A stretch of DNA of 64,000 nucleotides from Tretioscincus oriximinensis (Eukaryota > Chordata > Lepidosauria > Squamata > Gymnophthalmidae). The notes below the pieces were generated by a model, which saw only the letters and a list, made by a program, of their open reading frames with translations, was not told the origin of the DNA and did not search any database. The position numbers and the translations under genes were made by a program. How positions within the stretch are numbered: position 1 is the first letter of the stretch; every line of letters begins with the position of its first letter. The stretch is taken from the NCBI GenBank assembly GCA_022410635.1, contig JAJVDF010000462.1:538883-602882 (forward strand). Reading direction: 5' to 3'. Shown here one piece after another: positions 30,740-43,066 of the stretch.

Positions 30740-31989
30740 CTGGAGAAGGAGCCAAAATAGCAAAGCTGAATTTGGGAATCTGCATGTATTTTGGCCTGGT
30801 GGGAGCTGCCCAAGGCTTTCTGCTCATGAGATTCCAGAGGAGGAGAAGGGCCCCCAGGGGTGGCAGTAGGGTGTAGGGGCCACTAGCATCCTCTCTGGCT
30901 TTTTCTCTGCAGCTCCTCTGCTGTGCAGGCTCCACAGCACCATCAAAGCACAAGGAAAACAGTAGGGCAGAGATAGGCACAAACCTTTTATTTATTTAAT
31001 CTATTTAAGAATTAAGACCCTGCCCATAGGTCCGAGAGCGGGTATTCAGCTGGTTCGCTTGGATGTTGTTCTTTCTTCAAACAGCAGGCTCTTGGGTTTG
31101 ATTTGATCACCTTCGAACCAGCAGGATGTGGAAAACTTCGTTAGGACATGGGAACCCCAGTGGAGCCCTGCTGAATGGGGCAGCCCATCTAGTCCAGCCT
31201 TCTCTTTGGGGTGGCTCATCCATATGCCAATGTAGACTATGACAGGCACAAATCAGATGAGGATAGCAGGTCAAAAGAGGAGCCCTGCTGAAAGGAGCAA
31301 CAGCCCACCTTATCCAACCTTCTGAATCGCCCAGTGGCACACCGATTACCCCTGGGCATCCCAAGCAGAAGGGGAAGACAACCTCCTTCCTTTCATCCAT
31401 CCATCCATCATAAGGCGGACACAGCCCAGTTAGTCCAGCCTTCTATCTCAACCCAAATGGGGCCTGCCATATCCTACATTGATTGTGTAGTCTGAACCTA
31501 AGGGGAGTCCTGCTGAATGAGGCCAGTGGCCATCTAGTCCAGCCTTCCATCTCAAACCANGGCCCACCAACTATTTCTGGTTAGTTGAATTCAAACGGTG
31601 CTTTCCAACTGGTAGGGCGTTTGGTTTGAATTTAAACTTTTGGACACCCTTATAATCAGTTCCATCCTGATCCTTTTCCACACATGTCTGAGTTTCTATC
31701 CCTTGCCTGCACAGGTCCCACAATGAAAGCATCTCAACGGGCAGCTAGTTCCACAGTTGTTTCCCAAGAACTTCCAGGATGGGAGGATGGACAGGCACTT
31801 TGGCTTGGGAAACAATCCTTTCTGGGCCTGCCTGGCAGTGGGAGGGCAACTGGGCATAAGTTCCATGAGAAGGAACAGTCCCAAACAGCCTCCCCTTTTC
31901 AAGTGCCACTTTAAAGGGTGTGGAAAAGAGGAAATTTCAGCAGATGTTGTAGGCATTATTTATTTTATTTGACTACTTACACTTATATT

Positions 31990-32136
31990 CTCGGTAATAG
32001 TAATAGTAATAGTAGTAATAGTAATAGTAGTAATAATAAATAATAAATATAAAAATTAATAATAATAACAATAATAATAACAATAACAATAACAATAACT
32101 ATAACAATAACCATAACAATAACCATAACAATAACC

Positions 32137-32226
<90 letters not shown>
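31990..32226. repeat. (AAT)n microsatellite with interrupted flank
   Basis: About 32 perfect AAT units from 32131 to 32226, preceded by related AGT/ACA-interrupted units from 31990. Confidence 0.95.
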
Positions 32227-32228
<2 letters not shown>

Positions 32229-32339
32229 CCACTTAAAATAAGACAGTTGAAAGTAATCACCTCCTGCAAGGAGCTGTCTAACAAAGTGTAGCTGCTAATT
32301 TTTCCTCTGTTACACATCCATTAAAGCTGCATTTCTCTG

Positions 32340-32700
32340 CCTGTTTTTTTATGGCAGCCCTAAGAAGGAGAAAGGATTTCTAGGAAGGGGCTCCAACAAG
32401 GAAAAGGGAGGCGGCAGGAGCTTTCAGAGACAAGGCTAATTCTTCAAGGGCTAGAGGGCAACAGGCTGTTATTTCCATGTATCTAAAAAAGGAGAGTTGT
32501 CTATGGAAGCTCCTGCTGCCTTTTTCTTGTTAGTCTCTAAGGTGCTATAAGACCTGCATGCTAGAATATCTATAAATCAATCTATCCATCCATCCGAAAA
32601 AATATTCTTGTCTATGGAAGCTCCTTGTCTATGGAAGCCCCTTCTTGCTAGTTTCTAAGATGCTACGAGACCTCCTGATTAGATATTCTGGACCCAGACT
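32340..32700. repeat. Foldback-type repeat fragment
   Basis: 'tctatggaagctcctgctgc' then 'ctttttcttgttagtctcta' and 'aggtgctataagacc' (32500-32555), with a second arm near 32610-32680. Same family at 53.2 and 62.5 kb. Confidence 0.6.
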
Positions 32701-34389
32701 ACACTACGTCTTTGAAAACTACCACCAGGGCCTCTCCACATACCCTACCACTGTGTCCTCTTTTTTCCTCTTCCCTCCCCATCCCTCTTTCCTTATACGC
32801 TGTGCTGTGTGTGTGAGTTTTTAGATTGGAACCTAATAGCATTAACCCTCATGGGCTGCATTTTATCAGCTGCTGTTAGAATGAGTTAGAAAGCAGAGGT
32901 TGCCCTAAGTAGGTAGTTATCAGTGGCTTTTCCCGCAATGGAGGTTTTAAAAAACAAACTGGATGCTCACATTTTCTAGAGGGTTTAACGATTCCTGCAT
33001 GGAATGGGAGGCAGCCTGGATGACCTTTAAGGCTCGTTCCAGCACGTATGTTCTACACTTCTGGTTCTAGCCTAGAGGACATGCCTAGGATTCTCAGACT
33101 TTGGGGATGGTCAAGGTGCCCCAGAAACTTTGAGAGGTCCCGACCATTCTCTCCGTAGTGACAGGTCCACCCTGGTCTGGTGACTATTATAGTGGGGACT
33201 CATGGGAACTGTAGTTCTACAAGACTCATCAACAATACTTTAGCCGTGCTTTGGCCAAAATTCTGTGACTTAAGACTCTTGGGGAAGAGGCAGCCAGTTT
33301 TGGTGGCATTGAACTGCGGATATTTTAGGATTCAGTGACCACACTGGCAGGCTGCTTAATCAGAATCTGCTGGAAGAAGGGATTTGTGGGTCAATCAGAA
33401 CCCCTGCTTGGCTTTGCTTCCAAAAAAGCTGGTGGTAGCTGGATAAAGCCAGGATAGCTTTAAGACAGGATTAGACAAGTTTGTGAAAGCCAAGGGTATA
33501 AATAGCTGCTAGGATGGATCTCTTGATGCTGCTTCCAGTATGGAGCAACAGGCAGGAATCCTGAAGTACCATTTGCAGGGAGTCAAGGCAGGTGAAGATT
33601 TTGCATTCTTCTGCTTGAGGCTGTCCAGCTGCAATTGTTGGGCCACTTGCTGGCCTAGATGGGCTCTGGCCCCATTAAGCCAGGATCCTCTTAGGTTTGT
33701 ATGTTCTTATTGCTTAGCTTTACTGGGTGCCAAAGGGAGAAGGTCAGAACCCCCAACCCTGAGAGGCAGCAGCCTTGAAAGAAGAACGACTCCTTTGCAG
33801 CTGCTACTGACCATAAAGACTCTGGTCCTGGTGTTGACTCTGAGATCAGCTTCTTCTTTCCTTCACCCCATGAGGATGCCCTGATCCCTTTTCAAAGCTC
33901 TGCAACCCTGAGACAGGGAGAGCAAACGGCTGAGAACCCAAATGCCAGGCAGAGGGAAGTGGAAGGAAAGAGAAGCAGGGCCACCCCCTAGCACAGCTTG
34001 GGTTGCCAAGTGTTGGCTGTGTGACATGAGGGAAACCCTAGCAAAGGCAAGAGGAAACCCCCAAGGCACCTTCCTGTAACGTGTGACTTGCCATAGGCTC
34101 CAGTTCTGAGATTTAGCCCATAATGAGGCTCAGTGGGGAAAGGGCCTTATAATGTATTGAGTGAACTGTTTTTCTTAAAGAAGCAAAGATTACTTCTGCC
34201 CATTACCAAAGGAGAAGCCGGGATACTTTTGCGTAGGGAACTTTCTTCATCCTCACCACCCTCATTATCCAGCCTCAGCCCCTCCACGCCAATTCGAGCG
34301 CCTAACATTGAAATCAACAGTGCAGAGTTAAAGCACCTCAGGCCAGGCATAGAATACATCGAGCTTTTACACATCAGCACACCAAAATA

Positions 34390-35030
34390 AGAGGACAGGA
34401 ATCCAAGAACCGAAGAGGAACCCTGCTGAATGGAGCCACAACCCATCTACTGTAGTTAAGCGTTCTGTTTCACCCAGTAGCCCACCAATTACACCTGGGC
34501 AGCCTCAAGCAGCTCTTGAAATGAGGCCTGCCATAGCCTACACTGGCATGTGGATGAGCCAAATGGGACCTGCCATAGTTTACCATGGCCCACTAATTGC
34601 ACCTGGGCAGTTTTGAGAAGAAAAAGGCAAACCTCTCACCAGTTCTTGACTTCCTGCAAATGGTATCAGAAATTCCGCCTGTTTTTCCATCCTAATAGCC
34701 ATATACCATGATTTTGTCTAACCCTATCTTAAAGCTATCCAGGCTGTTAGCTACCACCATCTTTTCCAGAAGTGAATTTCACAGACCAATAATACACTGG
34801 GTGAAAAAAATACTTTTCCATGTCTGTCCCAACTCTTCTGCTTATCAGCTTCAAGGAGTACCTGCCAGTTTCTTCTTCCCGGTGGCAGGATCAAGACATC
34901 CATTCTCGGGCTTCCATGAAGTTGTCTAATCCTGTCTTAAAACTATCCAGCTACCCCCACCTTTTGGAAGTAAATTCCACAGACCGATGACCCTCTGGGT
35001 TAAAAAAATACTTTCCCTTATCTGCTTCAG
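34390..35030 (-). repeat. LINE 3'-region fragments
   Basis: Blocks 'gaggaaccctgctgaatgga', 'gcctacactggcatgtggat', 'gctatccaggctgttagcta' and 'ccgatgaccctctgggtta', as in the other LINE tails, here partly duplicated. Confidence 0.65.
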
Positions 35031-35934
35031 GAGGAAATTTAATGAATTTCCAGGGCCTGTTTGTCTTCAAAAAGAAAACCTCGTGGAACAGAAAAGCAAG
35101 ATGCCTGCATTTTTTGATTGCAGAAAACATTACCAGTTTTTTAAAATTCCAATTGCTTTACGTTGAACTCCTGGATTGCCTCCCTTTAGCCCGTTAGCAG
35201 CACCCCAGATGCTTCACAGCATTTGTCTAACAGCCTGTCTGGATCCTTCACAGCATGAATCAATGTACAAGTGTGACACCAGCCCAGTCCAGGCAAGCAT
35301 GTAGGAACAGGAGGCCCCTCTGAATCTTTTCCCAAAAATGGAAATAACTTGCTCAACCTCTGGCTTCTACAGAGGTTGGGGGGAGGCCCCTCCCCACATT
35401 TCCCCTCCAGACCCTGATCCAGCAGCACATAAGGGAAACAGGCAGATTGCACAGCTGTGGAGAGCGCCTGGTGTTGCTTGCAGGAGACACAACAGATGAC
35501 TGAAGAAACAGCAGAGGCAGGATGCTTGACAGGTCTGACTGCGCATTCCAAGCCACCTCTGCCTTCCCCAGCCAGGAGCTCAGGACAGTCTCCAGGCTGC
35601 CAAGGAGCCTCCAACCAAATCTCAGTCCCTGATGTTTGCCTCCAGCTCAACCCAACACGATCTTTGCACCAAACATGGACACTCTTGTGACCCCATGTCC
35701 AGAGCAGCTGGATCCCTATGGAGACCCCACCAAGCATGCATGGAAGGACCAAAGTAACTTCTCCAGCTTCTGGTTCTCTGTCTCCTAAAGAACGTCTGAG
35801 AAGCAGTATTTTCTGTCCAGAGATACCGAGAGGCACACAGCCTAACTCTTGCTAGGGCTCCGGCTGTCCCACCCCTCTTTCCCTCCCCTCTGGGTCACCC
35901 CTGGAGGAGGCAACTGCGCCCGGTGGCTACTCAC

Positions 35935-35975
35935 CAAGTGGATCTCGAGGGCTGAGCTCCTGCCTTTCCTCGGGG
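35935..35975 (-). other. ACTG2: Probable ACTG2 noncoding exon 1
   Basis: Donor CACTTG|GTGAGT at 35935/35934 follows a TATA-like GGTATTTATACC (36009-35998, minus strand) at a distance that would put the start near 35970. Vertebrate ACTG2 has a noncoding first exon. The 5' border is a guess. Confidence 0.6.
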
Positions 35976-35997
35976 ACTCTGCTCCGGCAGTGCCTTT

Positions 35998-36094
35998 GGT
36001 ATAAATACCAGGGAGACTATAAAACCTCAGAGGCGGTTCCTCCCCAAAGCAAGACCCTAAAAAGGCCAACGGATAGTCTGTTAGCCATATAAGG
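35998..36094 (-). promoter_or_regulatory. ACTG2: ACTG2 core promoter with CArG box
   Basis: A perfect serum-response-factor site CCATATAAGG at 36085-36094 lies about 75 bases upstream of the TATA-like GGTATTTATACC. A near-CArG CCTTATAAGC is at 36262-36271. Paired CArG boxes drive smooth-muscle actin genes through SRF/myocardin; the assignment is inferred from position upstream of ACTG2. Confidence 0.65.
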
Positions 36095-36299
36095 TGCTTT
36101 ATTTCATTATATTGACCCTGGGCTGATGGCAAAGCAGTGGCGGGTGAATTATTATCTTAAGAAAAATGTATGCAGGGGGGAAAAAGGCAGGAAGAAGAAA
36201 CGCCTCGTTTGTGAAATGGCTCCTTTTATGCTGCCCTCCCATAAACAAGCCAGGGGCAACTCCTTATAAGCGACAGGGCGGAAGAACAGCTGGATGGAT

Positions 36300-37261
36300 G
36301 CAAGTGGGGANGCCCACCAATGGCTGGGGTGGTCTGACACCCACTTGCCCAGCTGCTAACAAGGGCACAATCCACTAGGGCAGTCTAGGCCCTAGTCACA
36401 TCTCAGTTTCAATCCAGCTTCAGTCCACATTGGCCTTCTCCCCGCCAAGCCTTATTCTGATTATACCTCAATTCAGAGCTTGGCCATTCAGGGCCTGCCA
36501 AAATCTATACTATCATGTTGGATCTTATACTGAGATATAACTCAGTCTGGAGTAGTGGGCTAAGGGCGTGAGCCCCTCAGCTGGTAGCTGCTTGGTTTGA
36601 TTCTGCACTTCCCCACAAAAGATAGCTGGGTGACTGTGGGCTGGTCACAGTTCTTCAGAGCTCTCTCAGCCCCATCTGCTTCAGAAGGTGTCTGTTAAGG
36701 ATGAAAATCACTTTGATTTCCTTTGGGCAACTCCTTCAATCGGTGCAGGACAAATGCATCAGGGATCCTGTCCCCCATGAACCTTATTCTTGCCTATATC
36801 TCAGAATAGGATCCTGTTAGCCAATATGGAAAGAACATTATTATTCACTTTGCTGCCATCTCCTTCCATTTTGAAAAAGGAATGAAGTTGGATTAAAACA
36901 TGGATGTGACCGGGACCATAATAAATATCTTGTTTATTAACGAAACCCAGCCATTACTGGATCATTGCATAAGTCATTTGGATTGGCTTCAAATCGCGAT
37001 CCTGGACGTCAAGTTGCTCCGTGATGCTCAACAAAAAAGATATGTACAGTGATGAAGACAGGAGGAAAATGAAATATAAATTCTTACTTCACCTATACTG
37101 ATGACTAGGTGGACTGTGGCTCCTTATACACAAATTCATGGAGGTCAAATGGCCACTAAAAGGTCATGCTCCAGGTGGTGGGACAGGCAGGAGTCCCCTG
37201 AGTGCCAATTGTAGGGAATGGAGAAGATGATTTATTTCTCTTCCTCCTTCTTCCTTTTCCT
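36300..37261. other. ACTG2-STAMBP intergenic, left part
   Basis: Includes a partial plus-strand family A SINE (about 36535-36720) and otherwise unassigned DNA. No gene seen. Confidence 0.45.
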
Positions 37262-37690
37262 CTTATTCTGGAGTGGTCAGAGTGTCAGACTCTTATCTGC
37301 AAGTCTTATAGTTCAATTCCTTCCTTCTCCACAGAAGCCAGCTGGGTGGACTTGGGCTAGTCACAGTTCTTCCGAGCTCCCTCAGGTAGACTAACCAGAT
37401 TTCCCCTTTTTTTTGGGGGGGATGGGGGTTGAAAACCCAGTTTTGGGGTGCCTCCCAGTTTTTTCTGAGGAACATTTTTTTTAAAAAAGGGGTTTTTTTG
37501 AATTTTTTTCCTCAGAAAAAAACAGGAGGCACCTTAAAAATGGGTTTTCAACACACACACCCAAAGGGGCCATCTGGTCAGCCTATCTCAGGCCCACCAG
37601 CCCCACAAGGTTGGGAAGAGAAGATGGTTAAGGAAGCCGCTTTGGATCCCTTCAGGTTGAAAAAAGCGGGGTATAAAAATCAACTTTTCT
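37262..37690 (+). repeat. Sauria-like SINE (family A) split by a MITE
   Basis: SINE head 'gtggtcagagtgtcagactc' to 'cttccgagctccctcagg', then a 200-bp foldback element, then the SINE resumes 'cccaccagccccacaaggtt' and ends 'gcggggtataaaaatcaac'. CTCAGG is duplicated on both sides (37381-37386 and 37587-37592). Confidence 0.85.
37387..37586. mobile_element. Palindromic foldback MITE, copy 1
   Basis: Arms TAGACTAACCAGAT...ATCTGGTCAGCCTA enclose inverted 'gcctcccagttttttctgag' / 'ctcagaaaaaaacaggaggc'. Noncoding. Flanked by a 6-bp direct repeat. Confidence 0.85.
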
Positions 37691-37751
37691 CTTCCGCTTC
37701 CTCCTCCTCTTCCTCCTGGGGAAATTGTGTTCCAACTCCCTTTGGAAGACC

Positions 37752-37961
37752 TAGGCTGACCAGATGACCCATTTTTTTTGGGGGGGGGGAGAATAGAAGC
37801 CCAGTTTTGGAGTGCCTCACAATTTTTGCTGAGGAATTTTTTTAATTTTTTTTAAAAAAACCACAAATATTTTTTATATATTTTTTCCCTCAGGAAAAAC
37901 CGGGAGGCACCGCAAAACCAGGTTTTCACCGCTCCCAAAAGGGGTCATCTGGTCAGCCTAT
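37752..37961. mobile_element. Palindromic foldback MITE, copy 2
   Basis: TAGGCTGACCAGATG at the left, CATCTGGTCAGCCTA at the right, same internal inverted segments as copy 1 and a longer AT-rich centre. 'gacc' on both sides may be the target duplication. Confidence 0.85.
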
Positions 37962-39229
37962 GACCCTGGGGCATTAGGTATCTGGTGATAATGTTTCATA
38001 TATATCCCCTTTCTCCACTCAAAGCCTTGAAGAACTCGTTGTCTGAGGGTGTATTGAGAATTACCTGGAGAACTGTACTCACTGCTGTCTGTGTGAATAT
38101 ATCAAGCGCTTAGGAGGACTGGAATGTTGCAGTCTGTGTAGCCCTTTGAGTTATTCCACTACTAGACCCCAATCACANCAGGGACTTCGATCATATCCAA
38201 AAGGGAGTTTTGAAATTTATTTATATACTTTTGAATACCATTTTTAAACATTTATTTTGATAATCCACCCCAAATATCCTTCCATTCTTCCAGGTTCCCT
38301 TCTGGAATTTCTGCCCTTTAAGCTGGTGTGGAATCTTCTCTGCCAAAACAGAGGGGGCCTGGCTGTGCAAACCTAGCTGAAGCATTTGCAGAAAAGAGAG
38401 CTGCCCTTCCCATGGGCCTCCCCAGAGTTTGACACCAGCAGTGTGAGGCTTCTTCATCCAGGCCTAGACAGCCCTACCTCTGTACAACCCGTCTCCCATG
38501 GGCAGGTCACTCCTGGCTGCTGCTCTATGAGTGTACAAAGATCTCTAGTGAGAATGAAGAGCAGATGCTTTCGGAGGCCCAACCAGATGCAGGGAAACCT
38601 TCCCCTGCCTTTTTAGGGGAAATTAATGCACTCAGATGCCAAGCAGCAGCCGTTTGGAAGGCCCCACTGTGAAGAGAAGAGGCAACCCAGCAGTCCGGTC
38701 AGTGAGGAGGCTGGGAGCAGGATCAACCGAGGGCTGAAAGGGCTGCCTGGCTTCCCCTCCTCTGCTAGAGGGGAGGGTGGAACAGTTGTCCCAGGATGAA
38801 CTCTATGAAGTCGCACTTCTTCAGCCTCTGGAACTCAGCTCCACCCAACCAACCGCCAAAGGAAACATGAATCCAGGCCCAGGCACAGGGAAACCCAAGG
38901 GCAGCCACCATCTCTCACTCTAGTCCTGTGGCTAGAGGGTCAAACTCTTATTTAGTAGCTTCCCAGTTCAATTTTGCATTCCTCTATGAGGCCAGCTGGC
39001 TGATCTTGTGTTAATCACAGTTCTCATCCCCAGTTACTTCACAACGTGTCTGTTGGGAAGAGAGGGACAGTTCGCCAATGTCTTCCCATAGCCCATGGAA
39101 CAGCAGATCAAGAGACTCTGTGGGAAATGCCTTAGTCTGACTTCTCCTCCAGCAGAAGCCAAAGAAAGCCCCTTTAATCTCTGCCGATGCCCAAATGAAT
39201 TTTGAGCTTCTTCCAAGAATGAGTGGGCA
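37962..39229. other. Intergenic, mostly unassigned
   Basis: Partial plus-strand family A SINE at about 38925-39060; no gene recognised. Confidence 0.4.
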
Positions 39230-39545
39230 GTGGGAAGAAGAAGAAGAGGAGGAAGAAGAGGAGGAGGAAGAGGAAGAAGAAGAACTGGGTTTTTATATCC
39301 CGCTTTTCTCCCCTGAAGAGATTCAAAGCAGCTTTCAAGCAATTTTTCCCTCAAAGGCATACATTCTATCTTCCCCCAACACAGTGGGATGATGATCCTA
39401 TTCATCAACTTGTGACTGCTCACTTTTGAACTAGGTTGGCTGAAGCTAAGGCCAGTAGAGGGCGCTCACCCCTCTCCAGGGCAGATACATGGCCTCGAAC
39501 AAACGATCTCACTGTTGAAACCCCAGTTAACCTCTGCACCACCAT
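39230..39545 (-). repeat. tRNA-derived SINE (family B), reversed
   Basis: Long GAAGAAGAGG tail, 'tatcccgcttttctcccctg', 'gcgctcacccctctccaggg', then 'aacctctgcaccaccatgcc' where the tRNA-like head lies. Confidence 0.75.
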
Positions 39546-39744
39546 GCCTCAGATCCCACGATTCCTTCCAGTAGCACAGATCCTTCAATGGCCAATGGCA
39601 TGGGGCTCCCACCTGGCATTATCTAAAAGCCAGAAGACTTGTGGCATCGCAGCTGCATGCAGGCGAGACAGCCTGGCAGCCCAAGAAACAGCATCAGTTT
39701 GGGTGCTGGGAAGGGGTGGAAAGGCCACTGTGTACTTAAGAGAA

Positions 39745-40010
39745 GAAACCACAAGAGGAACCCTGGTGAATGGGGTCATGGACCATAGAGTCCAGCCTTC
39801 TTTCCCACCCAGTAGCTCAGAATACGAGAGAAGCCAAGACGTGTCAGGCTAGAGCCCATCTTGGCCAACCTCCTGCAACACACAGTGGGTCAGGTCACCA
39901 GGTGCTTCCGGGCTTCTCAAGCAGCAGAAGGTAAACCTTCACCTGTTCTCCATTCTATGCAAACATCCATCCTAAGAAGCCAAGAGGAGTCAACCTGGAT
40001 CAAGTCACAA
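39745..40010 (+). repeat. LINE 3'-region fragments
   Basis: 'aagaggaaccctggtgaatg' and 'tagagtccagccttc' blocks, repeated once more further right. Sequence from 40.01 to 40.55 kb is unassigned. Confidence 0.5.
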
Positions 40011-40559
40011 CATCCTGCCTCACCAACTTCTCCTGGACAACTGCTGGCTCCAGGCTGCCAAGAAAGGCCAGGAGGAAGGTGAGGGCACCTGCCTGGTAGA
40101 GGCCGCTGGATCTGAGGCCCAGGAGACACTTGGCTCCCAGTGGGCCAGCTTCNGAGCCCAGGCTTCAGCTCAAAGGTTGCCAGCAGCAGCAGGAGTAAGC
40201 TTAGTACTGAAGCCCCCGTCCTCCCCTACCACAGGCCCTGATCAGCTCTACCGCTTGCTTTCAGCTGCCCAGACCTCTGATTCAGAAGGGAGCAAGGGAA
40301 AGGCCTTCCAGTGGCCGCCCGTCACACTCCGCAAGCCTTGTGGAAGGCTTCCCTGGGCTGTGGTTGGGTAGCCTAATAAGGAAACAACTGACCTCAACAC
40401 CAGCCGGGCTCCCTGCCAGCCCCCGGCATCCCAGGCTCAGCGGNTGGAATGGAGCACAGCAGCGGCCCAATGACGGAGCACAGGCCTGGGCAGCAGGGTG
40501 GAGTGGGGGATATCCGAAAGGAATCCCAGGCATCTGGAGGACCTGCTGGGAAGAAAAAA

Positions 40560-40800
40560 GGATGGAAGAGGAGGAAAAAAGAAGTCGAGTTTTGTTTTTC
40601 TCAACCTGAGGGGAATCAAAGTGGCTTCCATAAGCTTCTGTTCTCCTCTTCACAACATACCTCTTGTGAAGTAGGTGGGGCTGAGAGACCTCTAAAGAAT
40701 GGCCACCCAGCTGGCTTTTGTGGAGCAGGGCAGCATCGAACCAGGAGACATCCAGGTTAAAGCCTCTGACACTAAAACCACTACACCAGACTGGCTTCTA
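40560..40800 (-). repeat. Sauria-like SINE (family A), reversed
   Basis: 'gtgaagtaggtggggctgag', 'gcatcgaaccaggagacatc', 'actacaccagactggcttct'. Confidence 0.8.
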
Positions 40801-42095
40801 ACAGTGCAGATCCACCCAGCCTTTTGACAGCAATCCAGACCCACAGGGGTTTCCTTGCTAGTAGTGTGTGTTCCTTGTTAGTAGTGTTAGTAGTCTCCTG
40901 TCTAGTCCTTGGGCCACTGGGGTTGANATCCCCTGCGTGTCCTCTGCTTCCCTGCCAATGCCTGTGGTGCAACAGAATTCCTTTCTCTTCAGCTGAGTTC
41001 GTACAGCCCCCTGCAAAGCCTTGGCCTCCCCTTGAAGCCCAGGAGTATCGTGCCAGCTGTGGCCAAAGGCGCCTTTACTCGCACCTCCAGAAAATGGTTT
41101 CCGGTTTCCCTGGTTTATGGCAGGGGCCAGCAAGAGGTGAGTGAAGCCCATTGCCCAGAAGCTGCAGAAAATCCAGCCACTGCACAGTGTGTCCTTTTGC
41201 ATGACACAGTTTGGTTCTTGAGCCGTTGGGAGGATGCAGGTTCACACCCCCAAGTGAACCTTGAAATGTACACCCTTGTGCCTTGCCCCTACGGTTCTCC
41301 TCGGCCCTACAGACCTCTGTCAGCGCCTGTCCCTCAGGGAACCACAGCCTGAGTGTGGCATCTGCTTGCCAGTGGCCTAAGGTGCCTCTCCAGACTTCCC
41401 ATAATCCCTCAGTTGTCTACCTGGGAGAATCACTTCAACAACACATCTCAGCATCATGTGGAGGTTTGCAGGAGAAAGGAGCTGTCATCCCCCAAACATG
41501 AAGCTTTAGAACTGCATGACAATCTTCAGGAACGCAGCAGAGAAGCCTCAGGTGAACAGGAAGGGGGAAATGGTGACCGCCTGGAGCCTGATCATACTGA
41601 GGAGCGGCCATTTTAAGCAGGGACTCCTATTTACCTTAGGAGATTGGTAAAGGGNTCATGGCTAGCCCAAAGCCAGGCCAAGACACCATCTGAGCAACAC
41701 TCCCCCAGGGCATAATAGGAAATATCACACAAGTGCAGAGTCAAGCCAGGAGCTACTAGGACCCCCTTGTTTCATGCCTCTATCCTTTGTCCTTGGGCTG
41801 CAAGAAAGAACCCTGCAGGCCTGGCCGAAACCAGGACCTTCAGCAACAGCAAGTGAACGACATCAAGGAGCTGCTCCACCTGGCCCATCAGTTCAGAAGA
41901 GAAGCAGACAAAGTCTGTTTTGCATGATGTATCACTTATGGCTGGCGGGAAAAGGCCCCTTGAGAGCCAAAATATCAGAAATGCTCTGAAACTGTGGAGA
42001 CAAAGCTTTTTGTAGGAGCAGAAACACCAGAGTCAGTTCCGTACTTGGAATCTTCAGCAGGTCCTCTTTTCATCAAGTGACACCCCATTTGTCTA
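40801..42095. other. Intergenic, unassigned
   Basis: No gene or confident repeat. Confidence 0.35.
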
Positions 42096-42245
42096 CTGCT
42101 CTAGGGAAGGAGTGGCCAACTGCATCTGTCCAACTGCTCTGGAATTACAATTCCCTGCATTCAGGGAACGCAACAAGATGATGGGAATTGTAGTTCCAGA
42201 AACGTTCAGAAGGCTATTGGGTGGAACCTCCGGTTGGGATCTCCT
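42096..42245. repeat. hAT-like palindromic MITE fragment
   Basis: 'ggagtggccaactgcatctg' followed by inverted 'ggaattacaattcc' and 'gggaattgtagttcc': the pattern of common reptile hAT-derived foldback repeats. Confidence 0.5.
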
Positions 42246-42425
42246 GAGACTGAAGCAACCCAGCATAACTCTGCCTAATTTTGTCCACCGTAATAAAAAA
42301 GGGAGCCGTGAAGCTGAGGGGTTTCTTCTTGGCAAGGAAGTTTAAAAGGACTTCTATATTTCTGATTCCTGCCACAATCTTCCTCCATTGTAAAGGATCA
42401 CCCCAATTTCATACTTACCTGTGGG

Positions 42426-42702
42426 TAGTATGGGGGTGGGTTGGGGGTGCGTGCACACGCCTCCAGCATTGGAGTAGTTACGGCACGCTCCGAGGTTCCT
42501 TCCAGGACCCTGGAAAGCGTCGCTCGGGCTGCAGCCGTCAGCTCTGACGGCTCCTTTGCCTTTAAAATCCTGCATTTTTATATTCCCTGATGCAGCATCA
42601 GGAAATGTAAAAATCCAGGATTTTATCTTAAACCCCGGAGGGGACTATATTTTAGTCCCCCAAACCGGGATTGTCCCGCCTCCCCGTGACGTATGGCAAC
42701 CC
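42426..42702. mobile_element. Foldback element nested in the DIRS-like terminal repeat
   Basis: About 277 bp bounded by the 10-bp direct repeat TACCTGTGGG (42416-42425 and 42703-42712). Internally palindromic: AAAATCCTGCATTTTTATAT pairs with the inverse around 42564-42624. The right edge reads gggttgccatacg in reverse. Noncoding. Confidence 0.7.
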
Positions 42703-43066
42703 TACCTGTGGGGTGNTGTTCCTAGAGCTAGGAGGTAAGTCATGCCCTATACAGTGGGTGATTCCTGATTGGCTGCAGCAACAGAAGCCCCACCCCTAAA
42801 GACTTTATAAGCCCCTAGAGGCGGCCATTTCCCCAGTCCTTCTGTAACATGAAGAATAAAATTACATATCAAGAACTTTGAAAACCTGTATTGACGTGGT
42901 TTGNTAACACCTTGTCTTCAGAGTCGATAAGAACCCGTATACAAACTTAATGTCAGAAAGACATGTAAAAAAAACCGGACAACGTAGAAAGTTGACTTCT
43001 TGAAGAAACATACAGCAACAGTCATGCACACTAAGCATACAAGAGCCATAGTGTCAAGGTGGGGTG

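Larger units (their letters stand above)
30740..35934. other. ACTG2 intron 1, repeat-rich
   Basis: About 5.2 kb. Contains LINE 3' blocks (31140-31600, 33415-33720, 34390-35030), an AAT/ATA microsatellite (31990-32226), a foldback-type repeat (32340-32700) and an unexplained open frame (about 35186-35836). No alternative coding exon recognised. Confidence 0.55.

Noticed and set aside
42411..42425. ATACTTACCTG identical to the 5' end of U1 snRNA
   Set aside because: The match stops after 11 bases and lies in the DIRS-like terminal sequence; the rest of U1 is absent.
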